Assembly: GCA_018883325.1 (NCBI GenBank)
Contig: VEQH01000003.1
Coordinates: forward strand, 1 to 64,000
DNA length: 64,000 bases
Reading direction: 5' to 3'
Origin: Flavobacteriales bacterium
GTDB lineage: Bacteria; Bacteroidota; Bacteroidia; Flavobacteriales_D; Crocinitomicaceae
The notes beneath the pieces were generated by a model, which made no database searches, was not told where the DNA came from, and was given only the letters and a program-made list of their open reading frames with translations. The first letter of the stretch is position 1, and the number at the start of each line of letters is the position of its first letter. A program made the translations under genes and the position numbers. This document shows, piece by piece, positions 27,801 through 35,589 of this stretch.

Positions 27801-30487
27801 GCAATACTTCACGAATTAATTTATCTTCAAATGATGCTACAATTTCAATTCCCATTTTAATTTCAGCAGGATCTACTTCTTCCAACTATGGAAATGTTGC
27901 AATCGTTGGAACTGCAAGTAATACAGCCATAAATGAAACGATTACGAATAACACCAATTTTAAAACTACAATCGGTTCAACTTCTGGAAATTCGATAGTG
28001 ATAAATGAAAAAATTAGTGGTTCTGCAGATTTAATGTTTGCTGCGGGTTCATCTGGTGGAGCTGGAACAATTACGCTCAATGCAGAAAACGATTACTCTG
28101 GTTCTACTATTTTCAATGCTGCTAATAGTGGTGTAATTCTTCTTGGTATTGACAATGCACTTCCAACAACTACCGATGTAATGATGGCAAATTCTACTAG
28201 CAATGGTGGGATTTTAGATTTAAATGGTAAGAATCAAGAAATTGCTTCTTTGACAAATGGGGCTGGTGGTGGATCAATTAGAAATAACGGGGTGGTTTCT
28301 TCAACTTTAACGATTAGTGGAGCATCAACGACAACTTTTGGATTAGTTATAGCTGATGGTGCAGTTGGCTTATCATTAACAAGATCAGGTTCGGGAACTA
28401 CTGAATTAACAGCAACGAATACCTACACTGGTCTCACAACTGTTTCTGGAGGAACTTTACGTTTCAATAAATCTGGTGGAACAACGATTCCAGTTGGTAA
28501 TAATGTAACCATTAACGGTGGAACTTTACGTATTTCATCCAATCAAACCTTAAACAATGTATCAGTAACCTCGGGAACTTTACGTGTTGATGCAGGAGTT
28601 ACGTTGACAATAAATGGAACTTTCACAGGTGGAGGAACAATCGAAAATAATGGAACGATTGTAATTGTCGGACCATCCGCTTTTCCTGGTTCTAGTTCTA
28701 CAGTTACAGCAATGAATAATTTAACAATCAATAGAGCTGGAGGAGTTTCACTTGATAATTCTATTGAGATTACTGGAACCTTAACTTTAACTTCGGGAAC
28801 ATTAACTGTTGGTTCAAATACTTTAACATTAAGTGGAACTTATCCTTCTTCAAACAGTAACAATATACTTACAACTGCTTCTTCTACTTTAGTTTTCAAT
28901 TGCACAGGTTCAGGTCCTTTTACATTACCGAATTTCACGGCTTTAGGCGGACTAACAATCAATTCTAGCGGTCAAAACTACAATTTGAATAGTAGTCCAA
29001 CCATTTCAGGAAACTTAACTTTGACAAACGGAACTTTAGTTATTGGAGCTAGAACTTTAACTTATTCAGGAGCTTCCATTTCGAGAACAAGTGGTGTGAT
29101 GGATGCAAGTAATGCAAGTTCAAGCTTAATTTTCACAAATTCAAGTTCAGTTTCAATTCCATCTGGAACATTTACTAGTGCAATCACTAGTTTAGTATTG
29201 AATTCAAACGGTGTAATTAACTTACAAGAAAACACTCAAATTTCTACTACTTTGACAATGACAAGTGGAAATATCCAAATGAATAGTGGTTTTCTGGAAA
29301 TTGGTTCGAGCTCTTCAACAACAGGTTCAATCAATTGGACTGCAGGCACAGTAGTTGGACCAATGAAACGTTGGTTTGGAACGGCTGCAAATAGCACGCA
29401 AGCAAGTGGTATTTTCCCGGTTGGAACTGCAGACCAAAACCGTTTGGCAGTGATTAACTTTACAGGAACTACCGATGGAGGATACATTGTGATGGACTAC
29501 AAAACAGGAACTCCAACTGTTTTAGATGAATTTGATAATCCAGTAGATGACCCATTCGGTTTACCGTTAATGTACACCGTAAATGGACAACGAAATTACA
29601 TTCAAAACGCAGATTTAACAGGCTATTGGGACATCACACCATACAGTTCAGCTGATGTTGCTTACGGCGCTTTAGACAATAATAATTTCGACATAACTTT
29701 GAGAATAAACAGTGATGTTATTCAAAACAATCCAGTTACAGCAAACCCACCTGGAATGCGCATTATCCGAGCAAAAGGAAATCCATCAGCACCTCACGAT
29801 CCATTTGAAATTGGAGCAACAGCAGCGTCGATTTCACAAGTTGCAGGAAGTGATACTGGAACAGATTTCTTGGTGAGAAGTAATGGTTTACAAGGTTTCT
29901 CATGGTTCAACATTGGTGGAGATAATGAAACACCATTACCTGTTGAACTACTTTCCTTCAATGGATATTGTGAAAACGAACAAGTGAAATTAGCTTGGAC
30001 AACTGCATCTGAGAATAACTCAAGTTATTTTGAAGTATTGAAATCACAAGATGGTGAAAATTGGAATGTTGTTAATTCACAAGCAGCAGCCGGTTTTTCA
30101 ACGGAATTACAAATGTATTCATTCGTTGATTTTGAAAAATCAAATGCAGCATATTACCGACTGAATCAAGTGGATTTCAATGGAGACCACAAACTTTACG
30201 ATGCGATATTTGTGGACTGTGAAAACGAATCAGACAAGTTATTGACCTTCCCAAATCCAAGTAAAAATGGCTTTAATATCACGTTGAATGACACAAAATT
30301 GAAAGGAGATGCAACGCTTGTCATACGCGATGCGATGGGGAAAGTGGTGATTGAAAAATCAATTTCAGTAGCAGAAGGAATTAATCTGTATCCAATTTCC
30401 TCCGCAGAATTGGAAAATGGAATTTACTTCATCACGATTGCAAATGAACATTCTCAAACGAAAACGATAAAGCATAGCAAGAATTAA
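24860..30487 (+). CDS. Giant T9SS adhesin with YDG/MBG and autotransporter-type beta repeats
   Basis: From ATG 24860 the product has 1875 residues; the track start (TTG, seven codons upstream) is less likely. It has a signal peptide ending FAQ and an N-terminal beta-sandwich. Two large repeat units of about 200 residues each begin ISxSGTL and end VSSTVxTKxLTISGL. YDG domains follow (NKVYDANTT, NRVYNATTS, NKVYDATTT). Then comes a long beta-helix region with autotransporter-associated repeat phrases (NTYTGLTTVSGGTLRF). It closes with LPVELLSFNGYCENEQVKL and a T9SS type A domain (FPNPSKNGFNITL, ending KHSKN). A surface adhesin or matrix protein is the usual reading of this domain mix; the ligand is unknown. 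Confidence 0.85.
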   Translation: MKKSTKSNTLFFSIALLFLSFQFPLFAQYTVDFEGTGETKTGYASGNVTLNGISWNLTEALIGTSSQDYKVGSRSLRIRQSTGAMTMLANKTTGIGTISFKYRRYDTDAQSAFKVQYSINDGVDWNNVGSEFTGTDIVQTFSQSINISGNIRIRIIYSSGTAGNSRRLNIDDITMTDYAATPIISSSGTLSALSTSYGTSSSNTSFSLSGANMTAGISVNPPAGFQVSTTSDFSSNVGSNGSPITVGAAGTIASTTVYVRLASTTVPGSYSGNIVLSSSGATNVNVATVSSTVNTKALTISGLTGANKVYDANTTASSTGTPSLVGIVGGDVVTLSGSPSLMFANANVGTAKAITVTGYTLSGAQAARYTLTQPTGLTGDITSKSLTITADGVTKTAGSPITGGAGSTAFSSSGLVGGQTIGSVTIAYGSAGAATGDGATHGVYPNQVTASAATGGTFTASNYSITYVSGSITVEAAPASPTISVSGTLDGLSTTYGTPSSTTNFTVSGAAMTTGITITPPTGFEVATTSDFSTSIGTNSSPLVIGSAGTIASTTIYVRIRAVATVAGSPYSGNITLTSTGASTENIATVSSTVSTKSLTISGLSASNRVYNATTSVSVTGTASYVGLANGESFSVSGSPTFAFATKTVGTAKTINQTGSYVAPSTNYTVTQPTLTADITAKTLTTSGASAQNKVYDATTTATITGTSLVGVESGDVVSVSGGGTFASANVGSGISVTSSLSLSGADAGNYTLTQPSGLTANISKANQTITFGAIPAKSTTDVDFNPGATASSGLLVTYSSSNTSVAVIVGGLVDIIAPGTSIITASQAGNSNYNSALSVDQTLTVTVSGYYWNGGSTVSNPANGGTGTWGTSNAWRQPTATGSQATWANGSTGVLAGTAGVISLAGNYTFSTLYVNTTNYTISSSSGTTRTLTGDLFLANNVNLKINDISTTASRLIEISGNVSGGTDATLTINVNQTGSNTSRINLSSNDATISIPILISAGSTSSNYGNVAIVGTASNTAINETITNNTNFKTTIGSTSGNSIVINEKISGSADLMFAAGSSGGAGTITLNAENDYSGSTIFNAANSGVILLGIDNALPTTTDVMMANSTSNGGILDLNGKNQEIASLTNGAGGGSIRNNGVVSSTLTISGASTTTFGLVIADGAVGLSLTRSGSGTTELTATNTYTGLTTVSGGTLRFNKSGGTTIPVGNNVTINGGTLRISSNQTLNNVSVTSGTLRVDAGVTLTINGTFTGGGTIENNGTIVIVGPSAFPGSSSTVTAMNNLTINRAGGVSLDNSIEITGTLTLTSGTLTVGSNTLTLSGTYPSSNSNNILTTASSTLVFNCTGSGPFTLPNFTALGGLTINSSGQNYNLNSSPTISGNLTLTNGTLVIGARTLTYSGASISRTSGVMDASNASSSLIFTNSSSVSIPSGTFTSAITSLVLNSNGVINLQENTQISTTLTMTSGNIQMNSGFLEIGSSSSTTGSINWTAGTVVGPMKRWFGTAANSTQASGIFPVGTADQNRLAVINFTGTTDGGYIVMDYKTGTPTVLDEFDNPVDDPFGLPLMYTVNGQRNYIQNADLTGYWDITPYSSADVAYGALDNNNFDITLRINSDVIQNNPVTANPPGMRIIRAKGNPSAPHDPFEIGATAASISQVAGSDTGTDFLVRSNGLQGFSWFNIGGDNETPLPVELLSFNGYCENEQVKLAWTTASENNSSYFEVLKSQDGENWNVVNSQAAAGFSTELQMYSFVDFEKSNAAYYRLNQVDFNGDHKLYDAIFVDCENESDKLLTFPNPSKNGFNITLNDTKLKGDATLVIRDAMGKVVIEKSISVAEGINLYPISSAELENGIYFITIANEHSQTKTIKHSKN

Positions 30488-30527
30488 AAACTAAATCGCA
30501 TACAACTTACCACTAGCGATTTGAATA

Positions 30528-30575
30528 CCAACCGAAAGCATCTTGATTGATTGTAATTGGTTGGGATTTTTTTTT
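30528..30575 (+). terminator. Possible terminator after the adhesin gene
   Basis: ccaacc (30528-30533) and ggttgg (30559-30564) can pair around a 25-base loop, followed by a run of nine T. The T-run is good but the stem is short. Confidence 0.4.
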
Positions 30576-30583
30576 GATTCAAA

Positions 30584-31159
30584 TCACAAAAGGAATAATC
30601 GCCTAACCTTTTTTCGATACTCAATATAGGAAGAACCGAAATACTTGATTAGTTTTCTTTCTTCTAAATAAATTCCAATTGGTAAATAAGAGAGAATTAA
30701 TCCAAAATTTAAAGCATTATAAAGCGAAGGCTGAATAAGAAAAAAACCGATGTAAATAGAAATTAATCCTGTGTAAATAGGATGTCGAACAACTGTGTAA
30801 ATGCCATTTTGAATTAAAATAGTTTCTTCTTTTTCTTTTTTAGTCGCTAAGCCAATAAATACTTTCACACTTATATTTTTAAAAGCTAAATAATTAAAAT
30901 ATACTCCTACTAACATTAGAAAAACACCCAATAGAAGTGTAAAATTTTTCACTTCCATCAGCCAATTTTTAGCAGCTAAGAATTGAAAAACATATACACT
31001 TCCCAATAATAGCGTGCTCATAAGTGAATAAAAAAAACGATATTTTCGTTCACTCCATTTTAATCGAAATAGGAGTTTTTCTCTAACGATGTTATCTGCA
31101 AAAAGGCTATGCGTGACAAAAAATACAATCCACAAGAAACAACTTACAAATACTATCAT
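30584..31159 (-). CDS. ICMT/PEMT-like membrane methyltransferase family protein
   Basis: The 191-residue membrane protein has about five hydrophobic helices. Near residue 125 it carries the block NGIYTVVRHPIYTGL, and near the C-terminus EERKLIKYFGSSYIEYRKKVRR. The RHP-x-Y-x-G block and the following E-E-R-K-L motif are the signature of the isoprenylcysteine carboxyl methyltransferase / phospholipid methyltransferase family, which binds S-adenosylmethionine at the membrane. The bacterial substrates are mostly unknown. It is a single minus-strand gene, with its end 97 bases from the adhesin end on the opposite strand. Confidence 0.8.
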   Translation of the reverse strand: MIVFVSCFLWIVFFVTHSLFADNIVREKLLFRLKWSERKYRFFYSLMSTLLLGSVYVFQFLAAKNWLMEVKNFTLLLGVFLMLVGVYFNYLAFKNISVKVFIGLATKKEKEETILIQNGIYTVVRHPIYTGLISIYIGFFLIQPSLYNALNFGLILSYLPIGIYLEERKLIKYFGSSYIEYRKKVRRLFLL

Positions 31160-31370
31160 GACTCTAAAGTTAATTTTATAAATCTCAAACCTTACTGTTT
31201 TAATAATTTGTACAATGAAAGTTCGAAAATAATTTTCTCTTTTCTGCTCTTTATATTCGGTTGCAGAACAAGTGAAGATTTAAACAAAAGATTAATCGAT
31301 ACAGTTTTTTCAATAGCTACAGATTAAGTAATGATTTTGGATTCCATAAGAAATAGTAAAATTCCTGTAA

Positions 31371-31943
31371 TCATTCATCAACTTCGTTTTCCTCCCATAA
31401 CTTAAATTTGAAAGATTTTAAAATTTGATGCTCAATCGATTTATATGCTTTTTCTTTTGAAGTTTCTTTAGAAAATGTAAGTAAAAAAGCTTGTTCCTTT
31501 TCAAAGAAAATATATTGCGTAAAAGTAAGATCGAATTGATTTTGAAGACCTTTGTATTTTAAAATGTGGTACGAATGCTTACCAACTTTCACTCGCTTAC
31601 TTTCGATTATTTTTGAGTTTTTTATGAGTTTTATAATTTGATTTGTAGAAAGTTGAATGTATTTATCTAAATCGTAATCTTTTAAATTAGTTTGTTTAAT
31701 TAGGTTCACGTTTTCAGTAAATTTATCCGTTTCGGAATCAGAAGGTGAGCGCATAAAAAATAGCGTTCCCATTTGACCGCTTGAATCAAATTCCCAAGTT
31801 GAAGGGTAACTTATAGAATAGTCTTGATTGTCAAATTGACTCCATTTTTTAACGTTTAGAGCTTTTAGTTTTTCTTCATTTTTCTTTTGTGCAGAGCATG
31901 AAAAAAGGAATATAATTGAAAGGAAAAATAAGATTGTTTTCAT
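31371..31943 (-). CDS. PsbP/DUF1795-like lipoprotein
   Basis: I place the start at the ATG at 31943 ([16 protein letters not shown]), because this gives a clean lipoprotein signal with the lipid Cys in LFSC; the track ORF adds 22 residues without signal features. The 190-residue product has a fold pattern seen in PsbP-related/DUF1795 proteins: [12 protein letters not shown], then [14 protein letters not shown], a [10 protein letters not shown] strand, and a final helix before the end. Members are anchored on the outer face of a membrane, and the role is unknown. The gene is divergent from gmhA with a 124-base shared promoter region. Confidence 0.7.
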   Translation of the reverse strand: MKTILFFLSIIFLFSCSAQKKNEEKLKALNVKKWSQFDNQDYSISYPSTWEFDSSGQMGTLFFMRSPSDSETDKFTENVNLIKQTNLKDYDLDKYIQLSTNQIIKLIKNSKIIESKRVKVGKHSYHILKYKGLQNQFDLTFTQYIFFEKEQAFLLTFSKETSKEKAYKSIEHQILKSFKFKLWEENEVDE

Positions 31944-32042
31944 TCGAAGTTTATTGATTGTCCGTAAAAATAAAGAAATCAATTTTATCGAACGAGTTGA
32001 ATCATACAATTACACAGCGATTAGCGTTTTAAGCAAAAACAT

Positions 32043-32050
32043 TACTTTTG
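32043..32050 (+). promoter_or_regulatory. Candidate -7 element of the gmhA-like gene
   Basis: TACTTTTG at 32043-32050 is a perfect TAnnTTTG match, 17 bases before the ATG at 32068. A weak TTAG sits 18 bases further upstream in place of TTTG. Confidence 0.4.
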
Positions 32051-32067
32051 ACGTTCAAAAAAAGAAT

Positions 32068-32643
32068 ATGCAACTCGAAGAACAAATCCGTCAGCAATTT
32101 CAAGAATCTCAACTGGTTTTAGAACAATTTCAAACGGCAGAAAATTTTTCCAAAATCGCTGAAGCAATACGTTGGATGAGCAATGCAATTAATTCTGGAA
32201 ACAAAATCATAAGTTGTGGAAATGGCGGTTCGATGGCTGATGCGATGCACTTTGCAGAAGAATTGAGTGGTCGTTTTCGTGGTGACAGAAAAGCTTTGGC
32301 GGCTGTTTCCATTTCAGACCCAACGCATATCAGTTGCGTTGCGAATGATTATGGCTATGACTTTATTTTTTCGCGCTACGTTGAAGCGATTGGAAAATCA
32401 GGAGATATTTTATTGGGAATTTCAACCTCTGGAAATTCGGCAAATGTTATTCGTGCTGTTGAGGCCGCACAAAAACTAGGTATGAAAACAATTGTTTTGA
32501 CAGGAAAAGATGGTGGTAAATTGGCGGATTTAGCGGATTTAGAAATTCGTGCACCTCATTCAACTTATGCCGACAGAGCACAAGAAATTCACATCAAAGT
32601 AATTCACAACTTTATTTTAGGAATTGAGAATTTGGTGGATTAA
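32068..32643 (+). CDS. gmhA: SIS-domain phosphoheptose isomerase (GmhA type)
   Basis: Starting at ATG 32068 the product has 191 residues, the normal length for GmhA; the upstream 38 codons of the track ORF are not family-like. The single SIS domain shows [22 protein letters not shown] and [16 protein letters not shown], plus the C-terminal [15 protein letters not shown] helix. GmhA converts sedoheptulose 7-phosphate to D-glycero-D-manno-heptose 7-phosphate for LPS core heptose synthesis. The conserved residues for metal and substrate binding (H in [10 protein letters not shown], and the Q-E-I-H-x-K block) are present. It is a single gene with convergent lipoprotein genes five bases beyond the stop. 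Confidence 0.88.
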   Translation: MQLEEQIRQQFQESQLVLEQFQTAENFSKIAEAIRWMSNAINSGNKIISCGNGGSMADAMHFAEELSGRFRGDRKALAAVSISDPTHISCVANDYGYDFIFSRYVEAIGKSGDILLGISTSGNSANVIRAVEAAQKLGMKTIVLTGKDGGKLADLADLEIRAPHSTYADRAQEIHIKVIHNFILGIENLVD

Positions 32644-32648
32644 GTAAT

Positions 32649-33146
32649 TTAATCGATTTTTCTGATTGTCCATTTTCCGCCACCAGCATCAACAAATGAG
32701 CAATCAGGCCAAGTTGCCATTTCCATGGTTGCTGTTTTTTTATTGCTAAAGAAACCTCGATTCCATAAAAAGGTAATTTCTGCCGCGTCACAAGGGAATT
32801 TTCCTATCAAATTTTCATAATCTGGGTTTGTGTTTGTTATAAACAAATTGTAAAGTTTTAGATGAACTCCAGTTTGCGGATACACAACAAAACCCATTTC
32901 AATTCCTTGATCTTCACTGCCGTAATTCAAGTTTTTTACCTTCATTATCCCATCGCCATTCTCAAAAAACTCAATTGTACCAAATGGATTTGATTCAGAA
33001 TAATCATTTGCAATTGGTTCAACTTTAATGATTTCCCATTTTCCTTTCCATTTTGAAATAACTTTTTGAGAATCAGCTTTCATACAACTTGAAAGAAACA
33101 AGATGGAAACAGAAAGTAGCAGCAATGTCAAATTAATTCTTCTCAT
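32649..33146 (-). CDS. Small lipoprotein (lipocalin-like pattern)
   Basis: Translation from ATG 33146 (MRRINLTLLLLSVSILFLSSC) is supported by an ATGA overlap with the upstream lipoprotein stop; the track start four codons earlier is unneeded. The 165-residue product has a lipobox LSSC, a KWKGKWEIIKVE strand typical of lipocalin-like lipoproteins, and ends with GGKWTIRKID. It is probably an outer-membrane or inner-leaflet lipoprotein of unknown role, translationally coupled to the gene before it. Confidence 0.7.
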   Translation of the reverse strand: MRRINLTLLLLSVSILFLSSCMKADSQKVISKWKGKWEIIKVEPIANDYSESNPFGTIEFFENGDGIMKVKNLNYGSEDQGIEMGFVVYPQTGVHLKLYNLFITNTNPDYENLIGKFPCDAAEITFLWNRGFFSNKKTATMEMATWPDCSFVDAGGGKWTIRKID

Positions 33147-33658
33147 TTTCGTGTACATTCAAAAGTGAAATTAAAATCATGAATTTGTGTGATAAAAGGA
33201 TTCAATTCACGTGGTGTATATAGTCGAAGTTTATCACCTTTTAAGTAAACTATATCAAAATTAATATCAGATCCGTAAGAACTCGGATTAAGATCAGCAA
33301 CTACTGAAGAAGTTACCATTGAATAATTTGCATTTAGAGGACCAAAATGCTCAGAAAAATCTGGGTGCAGTTTAACGTTACCAACAAATTTAAGTATGCA
33401 GTCACTCGCTTCATAATCAGAACCCTCAAAAATAAAATTTCCAGGGTTCAAAATTGTGTCAACTCGTTCAACAAAATCTGGTGAATTCGAAACATTGACA
33501 GCTGTGACTATCATTTTATCCACGTGCCAAACATTTCCTTTTTTAGTTAACAAAGTCCAATGTTTATCCGAGTTTGTTTTAATAAAGCAACCTGATAAAA
33601 AGAATAAAGGTGCTAATATCAAAACGGAGTAAAGAAAGTTTCTTTTTACAAAATCCAT
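33143..33658 (-). CDS. Small lipoprotein, first gene of a two-gene operon
   Basis: The 171-residue product has a lipoprotein signal (MDFVKRNFLYSVLILAPLFFLSGC) with lipid Cys in LSGC. The mature part includes NVWHVDKMIVTAVN and ends FNFTFECTRK, a pattern like small beta-sandwich lipoproteins of Bacteroidota, but I do not recognise a named family. The stop overlaps the start of the second lipoprotein gene (ATGA). The two products share a W-x-V/I-x-K strand near the mature N-terminus and may be distant paralogs. Confidence 0.65.
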   Translation of the reverse strand: MDFVKRNFLYSVLILAPLFFLSGCFIKTNSDKHWTLLTKKGNVWHVDKMIVTAVNVSNSPDFVERVDTILNPGNFIFEGSDYEASDCILKFVGNVKLHPDFSEHFGPLNANYSMVTSSVVADLNPSSYGSDINFDIVYLKGDKLRLYTPRELNPFITQIHDFNFTFECTRK

Positions 33659-33704
33659 CGAATGTAATAGTTTAGTTTAACCAAAGTTAGAAATTTGTAA
33701 GAGA

Positions 33705-33736
33705 TAAAAAAACGCCTCAGTTTCCGAAATAGGGCA
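33705..33736 (-). terminator. Decayed terminator-like sequence after hipT
   Basis: Read on the minus strand it ends GAAACTGAGGCGTTTTTTT, like the intact terminators at 35988-36016 and 38985-39017. The 5' half of the stem is altered, so pairing is weak. Its place after the hipT stop suggests the same role. Confidence 0.35.
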
Positions 33737-33801
33737 TTTTCACGAAAAAATGTTATTAACCAATTATATAACAAATTCTATAATCTTAAAAAAAATAACC
33801 C

Positions 33802-34851
33802 TCAAACTTTTAAAAGTTGATTTAAACGACCTTGATACGATTGAAAATAATTTCTTTTAGTGGTTTCATTTAGAAAAGAAGCAGAAACCAATTTTTCAAC
33901 AAAATCTGACTTGGAAATCATCAATGCCATAATATCCTGAAAAGTCTTTTCATTGATTGCTGCTTTTTCTGCTAGTTTAGCAAATTGCAAACCTATTTTA
34001 CCTTGGCTTAAATTTCTAGGCAGAAGACCATCATCTAACGCAAAGTCTTTATCTTCCACATGAATTCGGCTATTTAGCAAGTCATAAGCAGGACTCAGTC
34101 TATAATCTCCATGAGGTGTTTCGATTATGGAAAAATTCTTAAAGTGCGCATCGCCATTTGAAAAAAGATAATTGAAAACTAGAATTCTAAAAAGTTTAGG
34201 CGCTTCAATCTTATAAGTTGTTAAATAGTTGCGCATTATTTCAAATAGCTCTAAATAATTCCCGAGATACTTGTAATGTTCTCCGTGGGTTTGCGGAGTT
34301 CTCTTTGCTAAGGAAGCAAAGTCATCTTGAGCTAATTTTCCTGCCTGTCTGGTAGGCAGGGAACCATCTTCTTTAACATCAAATCTTTTTGTGATATATG
34401 CCGGAGTACCATCTTTAAAAAAAATCAATGCATTTTCTGCCGTTTCAATTCCATAAATCTGACGAGCAATTTGCATGGTTAAATGTTCATTCGCAGGCAT
34501 TTGATCAGACTTCTTACCAGCTCCTGGAATTGGTTTCAGAATATATGTACCTCGCTCATTTTCATTAATAAGCCTCAACTTGTTTTTTTCAAGTAATACG
34601 GAAAACTTTTCTTGTACACCTGATATCGACATGTGATTTCGATTTTCATCAAAAAGCTGATCCGTTTCTGGATTGGATAATGGAGAATCATAAGGTAATA
34701 CATGATGCACCTTTTTGCCCTGAAAAACCCGATTTAAAGCTGTTCGACTATAGGTGTTAAAACCTTTAGCTAATGTACCTGGACAAACTTCAATGGAAAA
34801 TGGAAAATTGAAAATTGACAATGGAGTAGAATTCTTTAATTTTTTGCTCAT
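33802..34851 (-). CDS. hipT: HipT-like kinase toxin (HipA C-terminal half)
   Basis: The 349-residue protein is the HipA-family Ser/Thr kinase core without the N-terminal subdomain, as in tripartite HipBST systems. Visible are SISGVQEKFSV (Gly-rich loop, SIS at 75-77), GTYILKP, YITKRFD, the catalytic NGDAHFKNFS loop and the metal-binding LSPAYDLLNS. E. coli HipT phosphorylates tryptophanyl-tRNA synthetase and carries regulatory serines in an SIS-type loop. Two oddities are visible. The first 20 residues include a segment coded by ATTGTCAATTTTC-type tandem repeats (PLSIFNFPFSI), and near residue 165 a short insert (LPTRQAG) is coded by a 21-base hairpin repeat. Its start overlaps the stop of the four-helix-bundle gene (ATGA). 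Confidence 0.85.
   Translation of the reverse strand: MSKKLKNSTPLSIFNFPFSIEVCPGTLAKGFNTYSRTALNRVFQGKKVHHVLPYDSPLSNPETDQLFDENRNHMSISGVQEKFSVLLEKNKLRLINENERGTYILKPIPGAGKKSDQMPANEHLTMQIARQIYGIETAENALIFFKDGTPAYITKRFDVKEDGSLPTRQAGKLAQDDFASLAKRTPQTHGEHYKYLGNYLELFEIMRNYLTTYKIEAPKLFRILVFNYLFSNGDAHFKNFSIIETPHGDYRLSPAYDLLNSRIHVEDKDFALDDGLLPRNLSQGKIGLQFAKLAEKAAINEKTFQDIMALMISKSDFVEKLVSASFLNETTKRNYFQSYQGRLNQLLKV
34340..34360. repeat. 21-bp hairpin repeat inserted in the hipT coding region
   Basis: cctgcct (34340-34346) and aggcagg (34354-34360) form a perfect 7-bp stem around gtctggt. The insert keeps the frame and encodes LPTRQAG between the family-conserved RFD and LAQDDF blocks. The same CTGCCT-type palindrome is, to my knowledge, a dispersed repeat in Bacteroidota genomes. 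Confidence 0.7.
34797..34835. repeat. Degenerate ATTGACAATTTTC-type repeat in the hipT 5' end
   Basis: A run of roughly 8-11-base units (ggaaaattgaaaattgacaa on the plus strand) lies at the 5' end of hipT. It resembles the run at 35219-35272 on the other side of the four-helix-bundle gene. Confidence 0.55.
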
Positions 34852-35204
34852 TTTTGTTTTGATGATTTAATGATAGAAATAAGCAATCGTAAAAGGTCTT
34901 TAATTTCTGCTTTAAAAGATTCAAAACTATCTTCATCCAAATATCCAGATTGTTGAAGCAAGTCTAACCAATATTCTGTTTCGTTTGCTTCTTTCAACCC
35001 TATGGATAATTTATGAATGAAATCGGCTTTACTTTCAGCATGCTCTGCCTCTCTCACAATAGCACCAATTGCAGTACCAGAACGAAGCAACTGTTTAGAT
35101 AAAATATATTCTTTCTTAGAATCCGTTAAATACTGATATAGTTTTACAATGTTTAAAGCAAATGCAAAACTTTTAGATTTTATAATATTTTCTTTCATAA
35201 CCAT
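34848..35204 (-). CDS. Four-helix-bundle (S23-like) protein inside the hip operon
   Basis: Starting at the ATG at 35204 (MVMKENIIKSKSF) the product has 118 residues; the track start nine codons upstream is less likely. It matches the 23S rRNA intervening-sequence / four-helix-bundle family: AFALNIVKLYQYLT, LSKQLLRSGTAIGAIVREAEHAESKADFI, then KEANETEYWLDLL. Family members occur in rRNA intervening sequences and as stand-alone genes in Bacteroidota; some form pentamers, and the role is unclear. Here it sits between hipS and hipT, with ATGA coupling to hipT and tandem-repeat tracts on both sides. I infer insertion of a cassette into a hipBST operon, not an ancestral component. Confidence 0.8.
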   Translation of the reverse strand: MVMKENIIKSKSFAFALNIVKLYQYLTDSKKEYILSKQLLRSGTAIGAIVREAEHAESKADFIHKLSIGLKEANETEYWLDLLQQSGYLDEDSFESFKAEIKDLLRLLISIIKSSKQK

Positions 35205-35218
35205 AGTGTATTCTCTGT

Positions 35219-35272
35219 TGTCAATTATCAATTATCAATTGTCAATTCTCCTTCGTCAATTCTCCTTCGTCA
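35219..35272. repeat. Tandem repeats at the end of hipS and in the gap to the four-helix gene
   Basis: The plus strand reads tcaattatcaattatcaatt, then two perfect copies of ctccttcgtcaatt. The second tract encodes the C-terminal residues of HipS (EGELTKEN). Similar tracts occur at 34797-34835. Confidence 0.75.
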
Positions 35273-35589
35273 ATTTTTCGAACCGTCACCGCACCAATGC
35301 TGTCGTTTTTCGCTGTAGTTATTAGCAATCCGAAATAATCATCCCTATCGATTCTATTCAATTTACATACAACTTCCTTATTTGAACCTTCTGGTAGCAT
35401 GTTGTAAAAAAATGGAAAAAGGTATTTAGAATGAAATTCTTTTTCGGTTTTAGGTAAAGTTAGACTGATACTTTGCTTATCGTTGTTGGCTAACCAATTG
35501 TCATGATAACAAAATGAAAACGAACCATCATCGTGTTGGGTCAAGATACCAGCTTCTTCATGTTTGAATAATACTTTGACTGTTCTCAT
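35242..35589 (-). CDS. hipS: HipS-like protein (HipA N-terminal subdomain)
   Basis: The 115-residue protein corresponds to the HipA N-terminal subdomain (Couple_hipA): RTVKVLFKHEEAGILTQ, ISLTLPKTEKEF, LFPFFYNMLPEGSNKE, and DYFGLLITTAKNDSIGAVTV. In the E. coli O127 HipBST system this stand-alone subdomain (HipS) is the antitoxin that holds HipT inactive, while HipB augments neutralisation and represses transcription. Length is close to the usual 100-110. Its last residues are encoded by a tandem repeat tract, which suggests the original C-terminus was altered. It overlaps hipB by four bases (ATGA). Confidence 0.85.
   Translation of the reverse strand: MRTVKVLFKHEEAGILTQHDDGSFSFCYHDNWLANNDKQSISLTLPKTEKEFHSKYLFPFFYNMLPEGSNKEVVCKLNRIDRDDYFGLLITTAKNDSIGAVTVRKIDEGELTKEN

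Noticed and set aside
31109-31327. 72-residue plus-strand ORF overlapping the methyltransferase start
   Set aside because: The first part is antisense to the methyltransferase gene. Only its end resembles a lipoprotein signal, and this is treated as a possible remnant in the findings, not as a gene.
35219-35272. Repeat tract between hipS and the four-helix gene as a CRISPR array
   Set aside because: Units are 8-14 bases with no spacers and the tract is translated; no cas genes are nearby.
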